Source of the DNA: Apiospora phragmitis
Taxonomy: Eukaryota; Ascomycota; Sordariomycetes; Amphisphaeriales; Apiosporaceae
DNA length: 64,000 nucleotides
Assembly: GCA_038363925.1 (NCBI GenBank)
Contig: JAQQWL010000009.1
Span: 1,798,001 to 1,862,000, forward strand
Reading direction: 5' to 3'
Shown: positions 47,904 through 59,500 of the stretch, piece after piece
Position numbering within the stretch: position 1 is the stretch's first letter
Layout of the letters: every line of letters begins with the position of its first letter
The notes under the pieces: model-generated
Database searches by the model: none
What the model was told of the DNA's origin: nothing
What the model saw: the letters and a program-made list of their open reading frames with translations, nothing else
Position numbers and translations under genes: made by a program

Positions 47904-50392
47904 TGAAACGAATCAGCTCACAGTGCATTACCGTTGTTGTATACGAGACTTACGATTTTACACTTATTCTTGGTACCAATACCCTTACCACAATAGTACT
48001 CTACCCCCATCTTGGTTTTTGTCAATGCGACACGCTGCAGTTTGCAGGATTGGCATCATGATTTGCATAGCGTGCGCGTATCCGTGGCCGAACTGCTTGG
48101 ATCCTACATCCTTTCATCTCACCACATACCGATCCGATGTTTCCACCATCTGGGGATCCATCTATCCGACACGGTCCCTGCACCATCCCCCACTCAGATT
48201 CGGCCTTGGGCGCCCATCTGCCGGGCGCCTTCATGGCGCCATTTTTGGTACACGGAGCAAATTCCTTGTTTGCTCTGCCGAGACCAAGGCTTTGGTATAT
48301 ACCCTCCTCCGCAGTGCCTGTTTGGTCGCATTAAACTTATGTTCGCCGCCAACATGCGCGCCACGTCACGCCACGTACCTTTACCAAGTCATTTGACCGT
48401 GGCAATGTCGTCAACTGCCTTTCTTATTATTCGGGCAGGCATGACGATTGGACGACGACCTGTCAAGCTAACCTTGTAGCGGCTGTTTTGATTCTAGAAA
48501 CATGGTTGTGCCGGTCGGGGACGCCGCCAATTGATACTCGAATCCCCAGAATGGCCAGAGCAGAAGCTGAAACAGCGCTTCGATTGCCCTAGTGTAATTG
48601 AAGGCACTTCTTGTCGAATGAAAGCACAGTCGTCTTGGTCGCCAGTTGGACGGAGTTTACGGCAGGCTAGTGGTTCAGCATAGCGACGAACTACTGCAGG
48701 GGTCGCCGGCGCGCTGGCTGTCTCAGGATGGAGGGGCTCTCCCAACCCGCGGTATGCTTAGTCAGCCTCTCATCACTACAACCATCTCGAAACTATCGGG
48801 AGGAGGCTGTGTGGTGGTATCACCGTATCACCGTATCAGGTCATGAAGGAAGAAAGTGGTTATCGGAATACCTCGTATTCGAGCTCGCCGTATCTCTAAT
48901 CAACACACGATGGCCGTCTCATGTACATCAACTACACTTTTCAATGCTGCAGCAGCGCTGCCGCGCCCGCGCCATGCATCAGAGAAGCCTGCCTGATGAT
49001 TATTTAGGGAATATTCAAAGGTCGCACTATGGTAGAGGAACAAACCTGGGCTAGCTAGAGAGGTTAAGGTCGAGACGTCCAATTGTCGAGGCTGTCAATT
49101 AAATTTGATATATCCATCCGAGCTGGGATGAATGACAAAACAAGGTTTCTTCTCTCGTTAAACCCCGTCTAAGGCGGAAGAACACATCTCGAATCCCACG
49201 AAACTAATTCTTCCGACTACGTACTTCAGAAACATGTTCTACTGCCGAGGGTCTGGTCCTAGTGGCCCATCAAAGGGCCCGGCCCACCTAGCAGTTATCT
49301 AGCCTGCTTAGTCCCCGTCGACACCGTTCCGCCGGGATCACTATGTCATCATAGTCGGCGACCCTGGGTGACGTGCGACCCAAGGGTGGAAAGTAGAACG
49401 GACTGTCAAGCTATGAGCTATGATACGTAGCGCATGCACAATTCTTCCTTTTCTTCTTCTCATAGATTGCCTAAACAGGCGACTTGGGCGAGCCTAGCAA
49501 GCCGAGGTTACTCCCAGAGAAATCTCGTCCTATCCAGCTCTTACAGCCCCGGGTCCGTGCCGAGCCGCGACCGGAGGCGCTGTGAAATCGTGGGACACGT
49601 GATTGCAGCCGGGGATATCGTGCAGTAGGGATGGCATGACGAGGACTATGTTCTTGAGAAGATGGCGGTTGAGCGGGCTCGCTGGTACGGCCACTTGCAG
49701 TTTATCCCAGAGAAGTCGGAGTACCAGACTTCACACAGGAGTGAATGGACCTCTAGAGACTCGGCACTCGACCTAAAATTGTCCGGTTGAGGAGGACGAA
49801 GAGGAAAAGCACAGGAGTATTAGGATATGAATTGCATACGTTGATTCGGAGAATATGGCAGGGTCTGGGGCCGTAGGTGTCAGATACCTCTAGGAGGCGT
49901 GATGACTCCTTTGTGCGTTTGTCAAGTCTGGGCAAGTGAGCCGGTACAAGAACAGGCTGTGGTCCAACATCAGTTGTTTTCCCCATCATTGCGGCGCGTT
50001 CCTAGGATCCGACATGGTTTCCCAGGCTAGACAGGATCATCCACGACCTCATCATCTGACGTGGTTGACAGAGGAAGTTTGCAGCATTGTCTTCATTGTC
50101 CTACGGTTTCCCTGGCTCCCCTACAAACCGCTTCCGAGTGCCGCCTGATGGACTCGAGCAAACATGTTACTTGTCTACTTCGGCTCACAAAGGATAGGGG
50201 TTCGAGGAAGCAAGCATGAGCAGGTCTACTTTCTCCTGACAAAATGCTGCCTTGGCCGCTGCTGGCGGTATTCGGGATGGGGAAAACCTTTTTCGATTTC
50301 AACAAACCCGACCAAAAGCTTTCCTCGAAGGAAGTGAAGTTTTCCATATAATTTTTTTCACTTGAGAAATCAGGTCGCAAACGAAAGATCTA
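47904..50392. other. Intergenic
   Basis: 3' flank of the Ste50-like gene followed by about 2 kb with no frame I can call. No repeat or transposon motif noticed. Confidence 0.45.
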
Positions 50393-52625
50393 ATGGGAAT
50401 CAATGAACACATCTTCTGTTTCGCCTCCAGGTCGCTGAAAACATGCCTGGACTCGGACACATCGAACCCCGGGGGCGCCAAGGGTGGTGGCCCCTCTAGG
50501 GTCCCTCTCCACCTACTCGACATCCAGGATTTCGTTGTCGGGGGCAATTGGATTGTAAACGTGGTTCACCGCGAGAAAATTCCGGATCTCAGCACTGCAG
50601 AATGGGCGACACTAAGTTACGCCGGGGCCAGATAGCCCCACGATGCGGTGTTGAGATAGCGCAGGTGCCATTTGCCATGCTCGACGGCATTTTCACCATT
50701 GACGGCATATTGGACGTCCTCGGCTGGCGGACTTTGGTGTCCGCCAGCGCACTACACGACGCGGTCCGTCTCGTCCAACACCTAGGGATCCGGTATCTCT
50801 GGGTTGATATGCTTTGTTCGTTTTGGGACCCAGACGATGATGGTGGTGGGTGGATGAAGAACTATTTGGATACCTTCAAGGGCGCCAAGGTCAACATCAT
50901 ATTACCAGGTCACAATTTTATCGAAGATCCCGCGAAGGAGTTTCTGATCGGTGAGCCGGAGGAGGTCGACACGGGTAGGATGGAAGCGGTGCTCGAGGCA
51001 ATTTTCAGGGGTGAGAACCCTCCGAAGAAACAAGAGCTCCATGCTGCCCTTTTCCTTGACCCGTTCCTCACGGATCCTGGCGCCCTTATGGATCGTCTTG
51101 CGTCGCCGCGGAAGCTCTTCTGCATGAGGAATGGTGATGCCATCTGGGCCTGTGCCCACCACTGTACCCATAGTCGATACGACCGCCTCCGTGTCAATCC
51201 GCGCGAATGTCTTCTCAACCCACCACCGATCCTCACTTCTCCCCAGCTGCCGCCGCCAGCGTCATCGTTATCTCCACCGGCGTTACCACCGACAAGGCAG
51301 CTGCGAAAAGTACAAACCGGTGCTCCGCGTAGCTCCCCTAAGATAGCGCGGCGGGACTCCAAAGGCACCATGAATGGTCGTCCTCAGGATGCGAAGATTC
51401 GAAAATCATTAGCAAAGTCGAAGTCCAACCTCGCCAACACATTGCATAAGGAAGTACTTACCCGGGCCTTGTCGGTGCCAGTCGCCGACGACTCCGAGTT
51501 TCACAGTGTGTTCTCATCAGACCCATGGTTGCTGCGAAATACAGGGGTGATACATTGGCCTTCCTTTTCTACGATAATCGAGACGCTCTCTCGCTGCCAC
51601 AACATGCCCTGTGACGAAAATCTTGTCAGGTTTAATCAGGTAGCAGCAGACATATACGGCATATTGGAAATGGCGCCTGCGCCTTGGAAGTGGGATTCGG
51701 GTATTGGTCACTTGCCGGGGATATGATATGGTGTGGCGATGTATATACCGATGATTGGGAATGCGTTTATTATACGATGTCTTGGTTACACTGGCATGGC
51801 GTTAAGGTATTCCTGTATTGCCACTGGAACTTCACCAAGCCCCTGACGATCGGCTGCGATGCCACCCTAGCACGAGGGCCCAACCCTCAATTCTCCCTCC
51901 ATCGGGGTGGTGGATCGGGGGCTTGAAATCAAATGCGCGCGGCACAACGAACCCCAGATCTTTATGGCCAGCCCCAATCCCGGGACTTCCACGCCGACCG
52001 CCTGTTCTCCGCGCTGCGGGAAGCCAGCGTCACTGGGGGCGCGACATTCCTGGGCGCCGGCATAAGCAGGCCCTGGAACAACGATCCGCCCCTGATGCAG
52101 TCGAGCGCGCCGTGCTACATCTACGACAGAGGCTATAATCGGATGGGGCGTGGCATCGTGGACGACCCGGCGTGGTTTCTTGGAGAGATGCAGAAGATCC
52201 GCGCCAAGGAACAGCAGGAGATCCACGAGAAGACTCGGCGAGGGGGACAGGAGGAAGCCGAGAAGGCCCAAGAACCGCCGCATCGTCATGCTGGCGTTCA
52301 TCGAGCGCGAGACACCGAACTACGATCGGCGGGCTTGCCGGAGCTGCCGTGGAAGACGGAACCGGTGTCGTGGACCTCGGAGCCGTGCGTCGAGTACGGG
52401 TGCGATTGCCGCGTGGTCGACACGGAGGCTCTGGAGGTCCATTATGGGCTGATTCTGCTCACTTCTGGTCCTGCTGCTGGTAGTGGCGGTTACTCTGGCG
52501 AAGAGGGGGAGGAAGATCAAGAAGCAGACGCTATTGACTATGACCTTTATGATAGGGTGGGCGTGTTTGAGGTGTACGGTGCAGAGTTTGCTAGTGATAG
52601 GCCGAAACGGATATATATTCGCTGA
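50393..52625 (+). pseudogene. HET-domain-type protein, multiply frame-broken
   Basis: HET domains occur in fungal vegetative-incompatibility proteins that trigger cell death on fusion of unlike strains. The N-terminal piece (50393-50635) reads VPLHLLDIQDFVVGG...WATLSYAG, matching the family start. A second frame (about 50630-51722) continues with HDAVRLVQHLGIRYLWVDMLC, the hallmark HET motif, then DDDGGGWMKNYLDTFKGAKVNIIL. It runs through a Pro/Ser-rich middle to SGIGHLPG. A third frame begins with DMIWCGDVYTDDWECVYY. The joins fall at runs of four G (50624-50627 and 51717-51720), each needing one more G. A TGA at 51924-51926 follows in the third frame, which then stays open for about 230 codons to 52625 (LFSALREASVTGGATFLGAG). 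Either a pseudogene or a gene hit by sequence errors plus one real stop. Confidence 0.6.
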
Positions 52626-52957
52626 AATTTAAGGTGGTTAATCCCCAGTTTGATCAAGTGTAGATACAATCGCTTTGACTTGTCCATTGCTCGGAGAGAT
52701 ATACGAATTTCCGGGGAAAGGAACCGTCAGTCTGCCTCTAGTTAGCACCCTCTGCAATCCATTACCAACGACTCGGCTACCGCCAACTACTTGGAGCCAA
52801 CTTCTTTCTGATACACGCAGGAAAGGGGAGCACAGACCATTGATAAAGATATCGATGAACGTTAGCTTAATATAATTGCTTACATCTTTTACTGTATTGA
52901 GGTCGAGTCAACTTGATTGATGGCGCTGGAATGGAGGGGGTGGTATCACGTATACCA

Positions 52958-53290
52958 CTATTTCTCCTGTAAAGTCAAAATCTCGAAAACGGCTCCTGTC
53001 AGGGCCCTGCCAGTAACTAGCTTGAACCCATTCAAAAGGAGGCCGTAGGCAGGAGGCAGCGTTAGCAGCGCGCCGTGGCCGTTTGGTGTTGTCGGCAAAC
53101 TTACGATTAAATATATTGTACTGGTGTATGGTGGCCCGATGATCGGTTGAAGGTTACCGTACTTCTTGTGGTGACGTGTTCGGAAAGCCTCGCAATTCGG
53201 GTATCCTTTCAGATACTTCTTCAGCTCCCGTCTCGAATGTGGGATGCAGAAGTGCATGAGGGATAGTGAAAGTCTTTCGTAGCCGATATG
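52958..53290 (-). mobile_element. Ty3/gypsy retrotransposon integrase relic
   Basis: The minus-strand frame reads like the zinc-binding and early core region of a fungal Ty3/gypsy integrase: HSRRELKKYLKGYPNCEAFR, then HHKKYGNLQPIIGPP, then LIVSLPTTPNGHGALLTL and FKLVTGRALTGAVF. It is a fragment of about 110 residues with no reverse transcriptase nearby and no long terminal repeats recognised. The first cysteine of the CxxC zinc pair is Tyr (GYPNC), and the catalytic Asp expected before the LP motif is missing, so it is dead. The Cys-to-Tyr change corresponds to a C-to-T transition in CpA context, as in repeat-induced point mutation, but one site is not proof. Confidence 0.6.
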
Positions 53291-53578
53291 GTTATTGCTA
53301 TAGAACAGTTCGAAGACTTCCGACGAGGCCAAGGTTAGCACCCGGGAACCACGCCATAGATATCATAGAGGATGCGCATGCTCTCCTGTTACAGGCTGCT
53401 TGTGCGGCTAACTTGACTACGACTATTATGACCTTGGTGCATTGGAGGATGTTCAGGCAATGATGGAATGAGGCACTACATGCCATTTATTGATATCCTA
53501 TTTTGGCCTTGGACATAGCCATTTCATATTAGCTACTCGTCCCCATCAAGACAACAAAGACTACTGGAAGTCCTCATA

Positions 53579-53965
53579 TCAATGTATTTTATCTGGAGTG
53601 ATGTTGTGACTGCGGCAAATAGAGGACGAAAAGGTCCGGCTGGCTTCCATCAGGGAGGCATGTCTGGTTTCCTTTCCAAACAGTTTCAGAAGGTGTTCTG
53701 CGCCTTCTTCAGTTACAATTAGCACTTTCAAAGCCGCCTTCCGCAAAGAAACGTTCCGAGATGGAACTGCACACGTGCATGGCATGAAAAGGTGATTCAA
53801 CAATGCCTCTCTTGAAGGCTGGCTACCAACAGCCTCGGGGTATAATGATATCTCCAGCTGACTAAAATGCTCGTCTATGGATCTCTTACATGCACAGTCA
53901 AGACGCCGCAGGCTATCGAACGTAGGTCGATGAGATTGGGAGAGCCAAACCGCATGTGCATGCAT
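53579..53965 (-). other. Unrecognised open frame of about 129 codons
   Basis: From an internal ATG near 53965 the frame encodes a protein with plausible composition (FDSLRRLDCACKRSIDEHF, LRKAALKVLIVTEEGAEHLLKLF). I do not recognise a family. It lies upstream, in the same orientation, of the gypsy integrase relic but does not look like reverse transcriptase or RNase H. A TGTAAG within it could be a splice donor. It may be a chance frame. Confidence 0.2.
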
Positions 53966-54600
53966 ACCGACCGTGCTAGGCACCGAGTCCTGAGATTGAG
54001 TGTTTTACAAAGCTGCAGCTACTTGAGGTTGTGTGTATTTCCCATCATGGCTCGCTCTCTATCATGACTCCCTACCCTGGCTACTTTGGTCGTTTCAAGG
54101 AAGGCACTGCACTGGATGTTACGTCAATTTTTTCAGCGTTGCCAATACACGTGGACAGGGCTCGGCAGGAGGACGTCGGAGTTTGTAACCAAGCATACAT
54201 GTGACTCCCATGCCTTTCCTGAGGATAGAGCACGGCTTCCATAACAACACAAATCCTCTCCAGACTACGTCAGTGTGACTGTCAGTGCTATAAGTCCACC
54301 TGCACGTGGGCAGCAGCCGACAAGAGACCGTTAGGGGTTTTGTAATCAGGTATACCTATGCCTTCCCTGGGAATAGCTTCGACCCAAGCACAACTTTCAT
54401 AAGAGCACAGCTCCTTCCCAAAGCCAACACGCCCTGGGGAGGAACGGTCTGAGTCGGCCCACTATAACTTAACAACTACTGCTCTTCCTTGCCTTTCTGA
54501 AATGGCTTTCTGCCGTGCTCGACCTGGCTTCTTGCCGTATTTAACCTGGCTTCCTGGTTTGTTCGACCTGGTTGCTTGTAACCAGGACATTCCCCAGGCC

Positions 54601-54607
54601 TATAAAA
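54601..54607 (+). promoter_or_regulatory. TATA box for the small tail-anchored protein gene
   Basis: A perfect TATAAAA lies 67 nt upstream of the ATG at 54668 and is followed by a CT-rich stretch with CTTCC runs, a common fungal core-promoter arrangement. Transcription would start about 30 nt downstream of it, leaving a short leader. Confidence 0.55.
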
Positions 54608-54667
54608 GCCAGCCTTCGTTCCCTTCGATTCCTCTCCTCTTCTTCTCTTCCTCCCACACCAACATCA

Positions 54668-55296
54668 ATGATCTCTACTCTTCTTTTGGAAGCCCAACAC
54701 CTCCACAGCCAAACCCACACCCCAGAACTCTCACAAGCAATCACCGCCACCCAAGCCCCGAGTTTCCCCTTAGCCGCCGACAATACTCACCTCACAAGCC
54801 ACCCATCACGTCAACACCCCCCCGAAGAGCGACAGCACTCCCCATTCAATCCACACAGCCTCAAAGACTTGCTCACCAGTCCTACCCTGTCTAAACCGGT
54901 CCTCCTCATGTCTCAATCAGCCCCCTTCGCCAGACAAACCACCTTCAACGTCGCCCACGCCGCCAACCTCAATCAACGAACCCCCTCGACCATACAAAAC
55001 TCACCGCCAGTCAATCAAAGCTACGGGCTCGGTCCAATGGTCGAGGAGGGTTGGCCGGCAGGCAAGCAAACAACGACGTCCATGGCGAAGGGGAGGAGAG
55101 TGACCGGCAGGGTCAGGGCACGGGTGAGCCGTCGGGGTTGAAATGGGCCATGTTCTTCGGGGATCGCGTGTTGAGTGATGATGAGTTCAAGACGGCTAAG
55201 GGGTTACTTAGGTCCTGGACTTGGGGGCTGGTAGTGATGTGGCTTGTGTTCTGGGTCGTGCTGGAGGTATTGGGCTGGTTTGGAATCCAGAATTAG
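54668..55296 (+). CDS. Small protein with disordered N-terminus and C-terminal membrane anchor
   Basis: Family not recognised. From the ATG at 54668 the frame gives a Ser/Thr/Pro/Gln-rich disordered region, with in-frame Met at 54909 as an alternative start (MSQSAPFARQTTFNVAHAAN). At the run GGG (55048-55050) the frame breaks: one extra G would join VEEG to LAGRQANNDVHGEGEESDRQ. The protein then continues through KWAMFFGDRVLSDDEFKTAKGLL to a hydrophobic C-terminal helix (LVVMWLVFWVVLEVLGWFG) and stops at 55294-55296. The single hydrophobic stretch at the very end suggests a tail-anchored membrane protein of about 209 residues. The TATA box upstream and clear composition support a real gene. 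Confidence 0.5.
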
Positions 55297-58200
55297 AGAT
55301 CAAATATACATACAAAAAAACATCCACCCAAACCGCTTCCCGTCTCATAATAAGCGACTCTCGGGGATTATTTCTTCCTATTACAGCTATTCTTCTTCGT
55401 TATCCCGGTGTCTCAGGGGGCGGATTCACCGTTTATTCGAGAAGTTGCCTCTATTCCCTCCTGAGACATTCTGTTTATTCCAAAAAGAGTAATAATTACG
55501 CCAAGAGTAGGTAGGTGTGCAATCCATTAATGATGTTCGTATCATTGTCAATTGAATTTCCTCCCATACTATACGTTTCTGTTTACCTTAATCGTATTCA
55601 TGTTAGTGGTTATCCAATGTTCTGGTCAAATTCTGGGTGAAGAGAAGGCTGGCTGGTGCGGCCCAGATGGTAATGATATGCATGGGACACGTTAACCGCC
55701 CTGAAGCATATCGAAATGGTAAGTAGTATGGGAGGTTTGGCGCCCCTGACCCTAGCGAGTCCCAGGCCTGATCTGTCAAAGTCAGACCCTGATCGATAAT
55801 GTACATAATCTGACTTAAGTCCTCTATGTGCACCTGTTCTTTTCGAATTTATCGATTGAAAACGTTCCGAATGAGTACACATGCTGCGTGGTGTCGTGCC
55901 CCCGATGTTCCTCGTCGTCTTGGGGGAGAAGGGGGGAGGGTTAGCGGGTGTAGTCTTCAGCGGGATGAGACCGCCTTTAGCTAGGTTCCCTGTGTCAGAA
56001 CGGGCTGTAGTATCATCCAACCGCTCGCTCTTCGTTCGCCATGCTCATTCGCCTTCACCGACACTTCTTTGCCCGCCTGTCTTCTTCGGCGTCCTTGTGG
56101 AACGGGCGACATGACCTGCGGCTTACTTCCCGTTCCGTTCGTCGGCAGGCGGCGGGCACTTCTGGCTCGGCTTCTTCATCGAAACGGTCTTGGGACTTCC
56201 GGTCCCGCTTACGCTCCTCCATTGGTATACCGGGTGGTGTTGTGCCTGTTGTTGTCGCCATCGTATAGGAAGCAGCGGAAAAGGACCGGTGTCATTGGCG
56301 AGGCAGGTTGTCTGCTCTTGTGATGGCTTCAAGTGACGGTACAGTGGAAGATTCGAACCGATGGAGTAACAGAAGGATCGTAGGATAGGGTTCAACTGGC
56401 CAGAGCTGATGACAGGGTTTTTTGGGGGGTCGGCAAGAATCACTTGTGCATCTTGGAGATGTTTCCCCCTACCGCTGGCAATTGAGGCCATAACATGACG
56501 TCTCTTGGACGTGTGGGAGTGTTCTAGGCGTGAGGATGAATAATTGCTCGCTCCAAGTACTCTAGTTTGACTAGCCAATCATAGCTGATGCGGGCGAAGC
56601 TCTGGGCGTACTTCCGGAAAGCAGACAATAGATCAGCCATATATACGTCCGATCGAAAGTCTGCTCAGTCCATGGGGGTTTACGACTATGATTCAGTGCT
56701 CACGTCACAGATGTCCAGTCCCGTTATGGCGTGAACAGATGCCTGTACTGGTATCATTTCGAGAACTGGAACTACTTGACCAACTACAACGTGAGGTGCT
56801 CCCTATAGGGTTTCGGGCTTCCATGGTTCAATCCTTTAGATCTGGCGGCATGGTAGCTGACTGTTAACAGGCGTTCTTGTCCATTTCCGTCAGGTATCTC
56901 AAAGATACGCGTGCTGTATCAAGTCACGAAGGGCTGGGTGTAGCTAATATGATGAACAGAGATCAGATCGCATCGTAATATCGCAACGTATCTCGCATGA
57001 CGACAGCTACCTATATTACAAGGTAGACGTTTCACTGACCGTTGGGCATCAACACAGCTGAGAGACAGGGTCCATCCAAGCAGTTTCTGATCTGGCTCGG
57101 GGAAGGCTGAGACATAGGGCTGGATCTGTGCTACGTGCGGTTCAAAGGTTGCCTGCTGGTCAGCCTAGCATTTGGCGCCGACGCTTGATTGGGTATCGCC
57201 AGTGGAGGCGACGGAGACGGCAGCTCAAGAAGCACATTATCTACGGGTTCGCCGTAATCTTCAGCAGGGAGGGAGAATGGAGAGGAGAAGGGCCAAGGTT
57301 TGGTCCAAGCAGGCGGGTCCTGCAAATAACCTTACATCTGGCGGCTCGTTCCTAGAGGACATCCATCTGCGGCAAGTACAATGGCGTGCATGGACTCCGC
57401 CCAGGAACAGTTGTTCATCAGATGTATCCAGGGGCCGAACGGAATGGGCCCATTCTCCAACAGGGGTCTGGGACTCTGGGGATCCCGTCGCTACTCTGTG
57501 TGCTCTGATGATTGTTGGCGTGTTCACCGGCGGTAGCGTGGTAGCGTGGCCGCATAGGATTTGGTCACATGGAAGACCCAAGGCCTTATTTGTCAATGAG
57601 ACCTTGCTTGGGTTCGGCGGTTTGACACGGGGCAATCATTGCGCCGGGTTTGGTTCCGAGATATCCTGGAAAGGGGGACAGAAGGAATTCCCCGAATCCG
57701 CAAGAAAACAATAAAATCAAAATCAAAATAAGAACTCGGTAATACGGGCACTTGTGGAGAAGTCATTGGGCTAGCAATTGGACTTTCGGTGATGCCTAGC
57801 CCGAACTTGTCAATTGCCCAGTTCTTCAACACGCAGCGGCGAATGTACGTGTATGTATGTACATGTGCTGATCTCTCCACGCGGAGCCTCAAATTGACAA
57901 CCATGCAGACCGAAGACGATGCGCTGGCTCGAAAGGGTGTGCTGACGATTGCCGAACGATGTCCAAATGAAATATGCAGGTAAATCGGGCGTCGCATCGA
58001 ACTGCGTCGCCCGGCTAGTAAGGGCCGGTATACGGAATAGCAACATGCACGCGTCAGAGGGTTGGTTGCTTTACCCATCTATGTAAGTTGCAGCCCCAGA
58101 CGGATCAGAATAAAACAGCACCCGGAAACGCAAGGGCACACACCGGTGACTCGTCCAGACTCACGGGGAGAAGAGAAGAGAGCAGCGATATGCCACTTGC

Positions 58201-59500
58201 GCAGCTCGTAAGACGCAACAGTGGACGTCAGCGACATTACTGGAAGCGGCACCGACGAAATGTGCCAAAGGTGATATCTCTACAGTCGTAGCCTGATCAG
58301 TGACAAGAGAAAAGCAAGAGAGAATGTATGTACGTACGTATGTATGAACAGTATATATGTCTGCCCCGCTTTCTTTCTTCCGAGGAATGGATGACAGGGA
58401 GTGCTGGTCGGAACGTCCAACACCTACTTAAGTACTTACTTACTGACCTACCTGCAGTGAGCTGGCTGCTGCAGGCTATACTCCGCCCCAGAAAGGTGAG
58501 CCAGCTTTGATGCTCGGGCATCGACTGGATGATGATGTCCACAAAACCACACCTCACTCATTCCAGGCAACCATCTTCTATCTCTAGCCCTGGTTGCCTC
58601 GTTCCGTTCGCGGCTCAAACAGTCAACGAGCCGCTGGTGGTTGTTTGTGCACCTAGAGCTCTCCCCATGCGTGCTTGATTGTAGCTGCATATCTGTTTGC
58701 GCGGCAAGCTTCTTATCGCATTCCATCCTCGCCTGCTCGCTAAAGTACAGTCAGCGACAGAGCCAGGAGCCTGCCTGCTGCCATCCAAGAGCTTGCAGCA
58801 TCTCCTAGGGTCCCCTGTGAAGAGAGAGAAAAAGAAAGAGATATATACATACCAGTACACGGGTCAACGGGATTGGCAGCGGAGGGCTTTGGGATAAGCG
58901 TAACGCTGCGCGTCAAGCTCATCGATCCTGCGCCCTGCTATCTGCATGAAACATCAGATCAATGAGAAGATCGTATTTGCCCCGGCGGCATCCTGGATTG
59001 ACCAAGGTGAGGTGCGAGATAAGCGGCTGCATAAGGGGGACTGATACTTGAGCTTATATGGGCGGGCGAAGATCGCCTGAGAGATGTTGCGTATCTGTCG
59101 TACCACCACCCACTGAGCTCATGGATGCCGTCTCAGGAATCCCACCCATGATGACCGTGGCTTGCTTCTTTTGGCCAACACATATCCTTGTCTGATTTCT
59201 TGTTTCCCCCTCCCCGCCCGACATTGGTGTTGTTATATCAGCTGGGACAACCCACCCCTCACCCTCACCCTCGCCCATGAATATCCAACGCACCTTCACT
59301 GGCCATCATCCTCCGGGGCGCAGGAAATAATTTCAGCCTTATCAGTCAGTTTCTCATGACTAGGTCGACTGACAGCATCATCGATGATCACACATACCCC
59401 ATCCCTGAACTTGCTGCCTGATAGCTCTCAGAAGAGGCAGTTGCAGTTTACATATTGCCTCAAGGACTTGATATTCCCCGCCCCTTACTCATGAGAAGAC
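55297..59500. other. Long intergenic region
   Basis: No gene can be supported in about 4.2 kb. Frames on both strands at 56041-56270 could each encode a small basic protein: on the plus strand a mitochondrial-presequence-like start MLIRLHRHFFARLSSSASLW, on the minus strand MATTTGTTPPGIPMEERKRD. I cannot choose between them or show either is real. Other frames (57172-57714, 57593-58078) have no recognisable motif. Confidence 0.45.

Noticed and set aside
56345..56375. tRNA B-box-like sequence on the minus strand
   Set aside because: The GGTTCGAATC core is present but the T-stem does not pair and no acceptor or anticodon arm can be drawn.
57593..58078. Minus-strand frame of 161 codons
   Set aside because: No recognisable domain, no splice partners, no conserved-looking composition.
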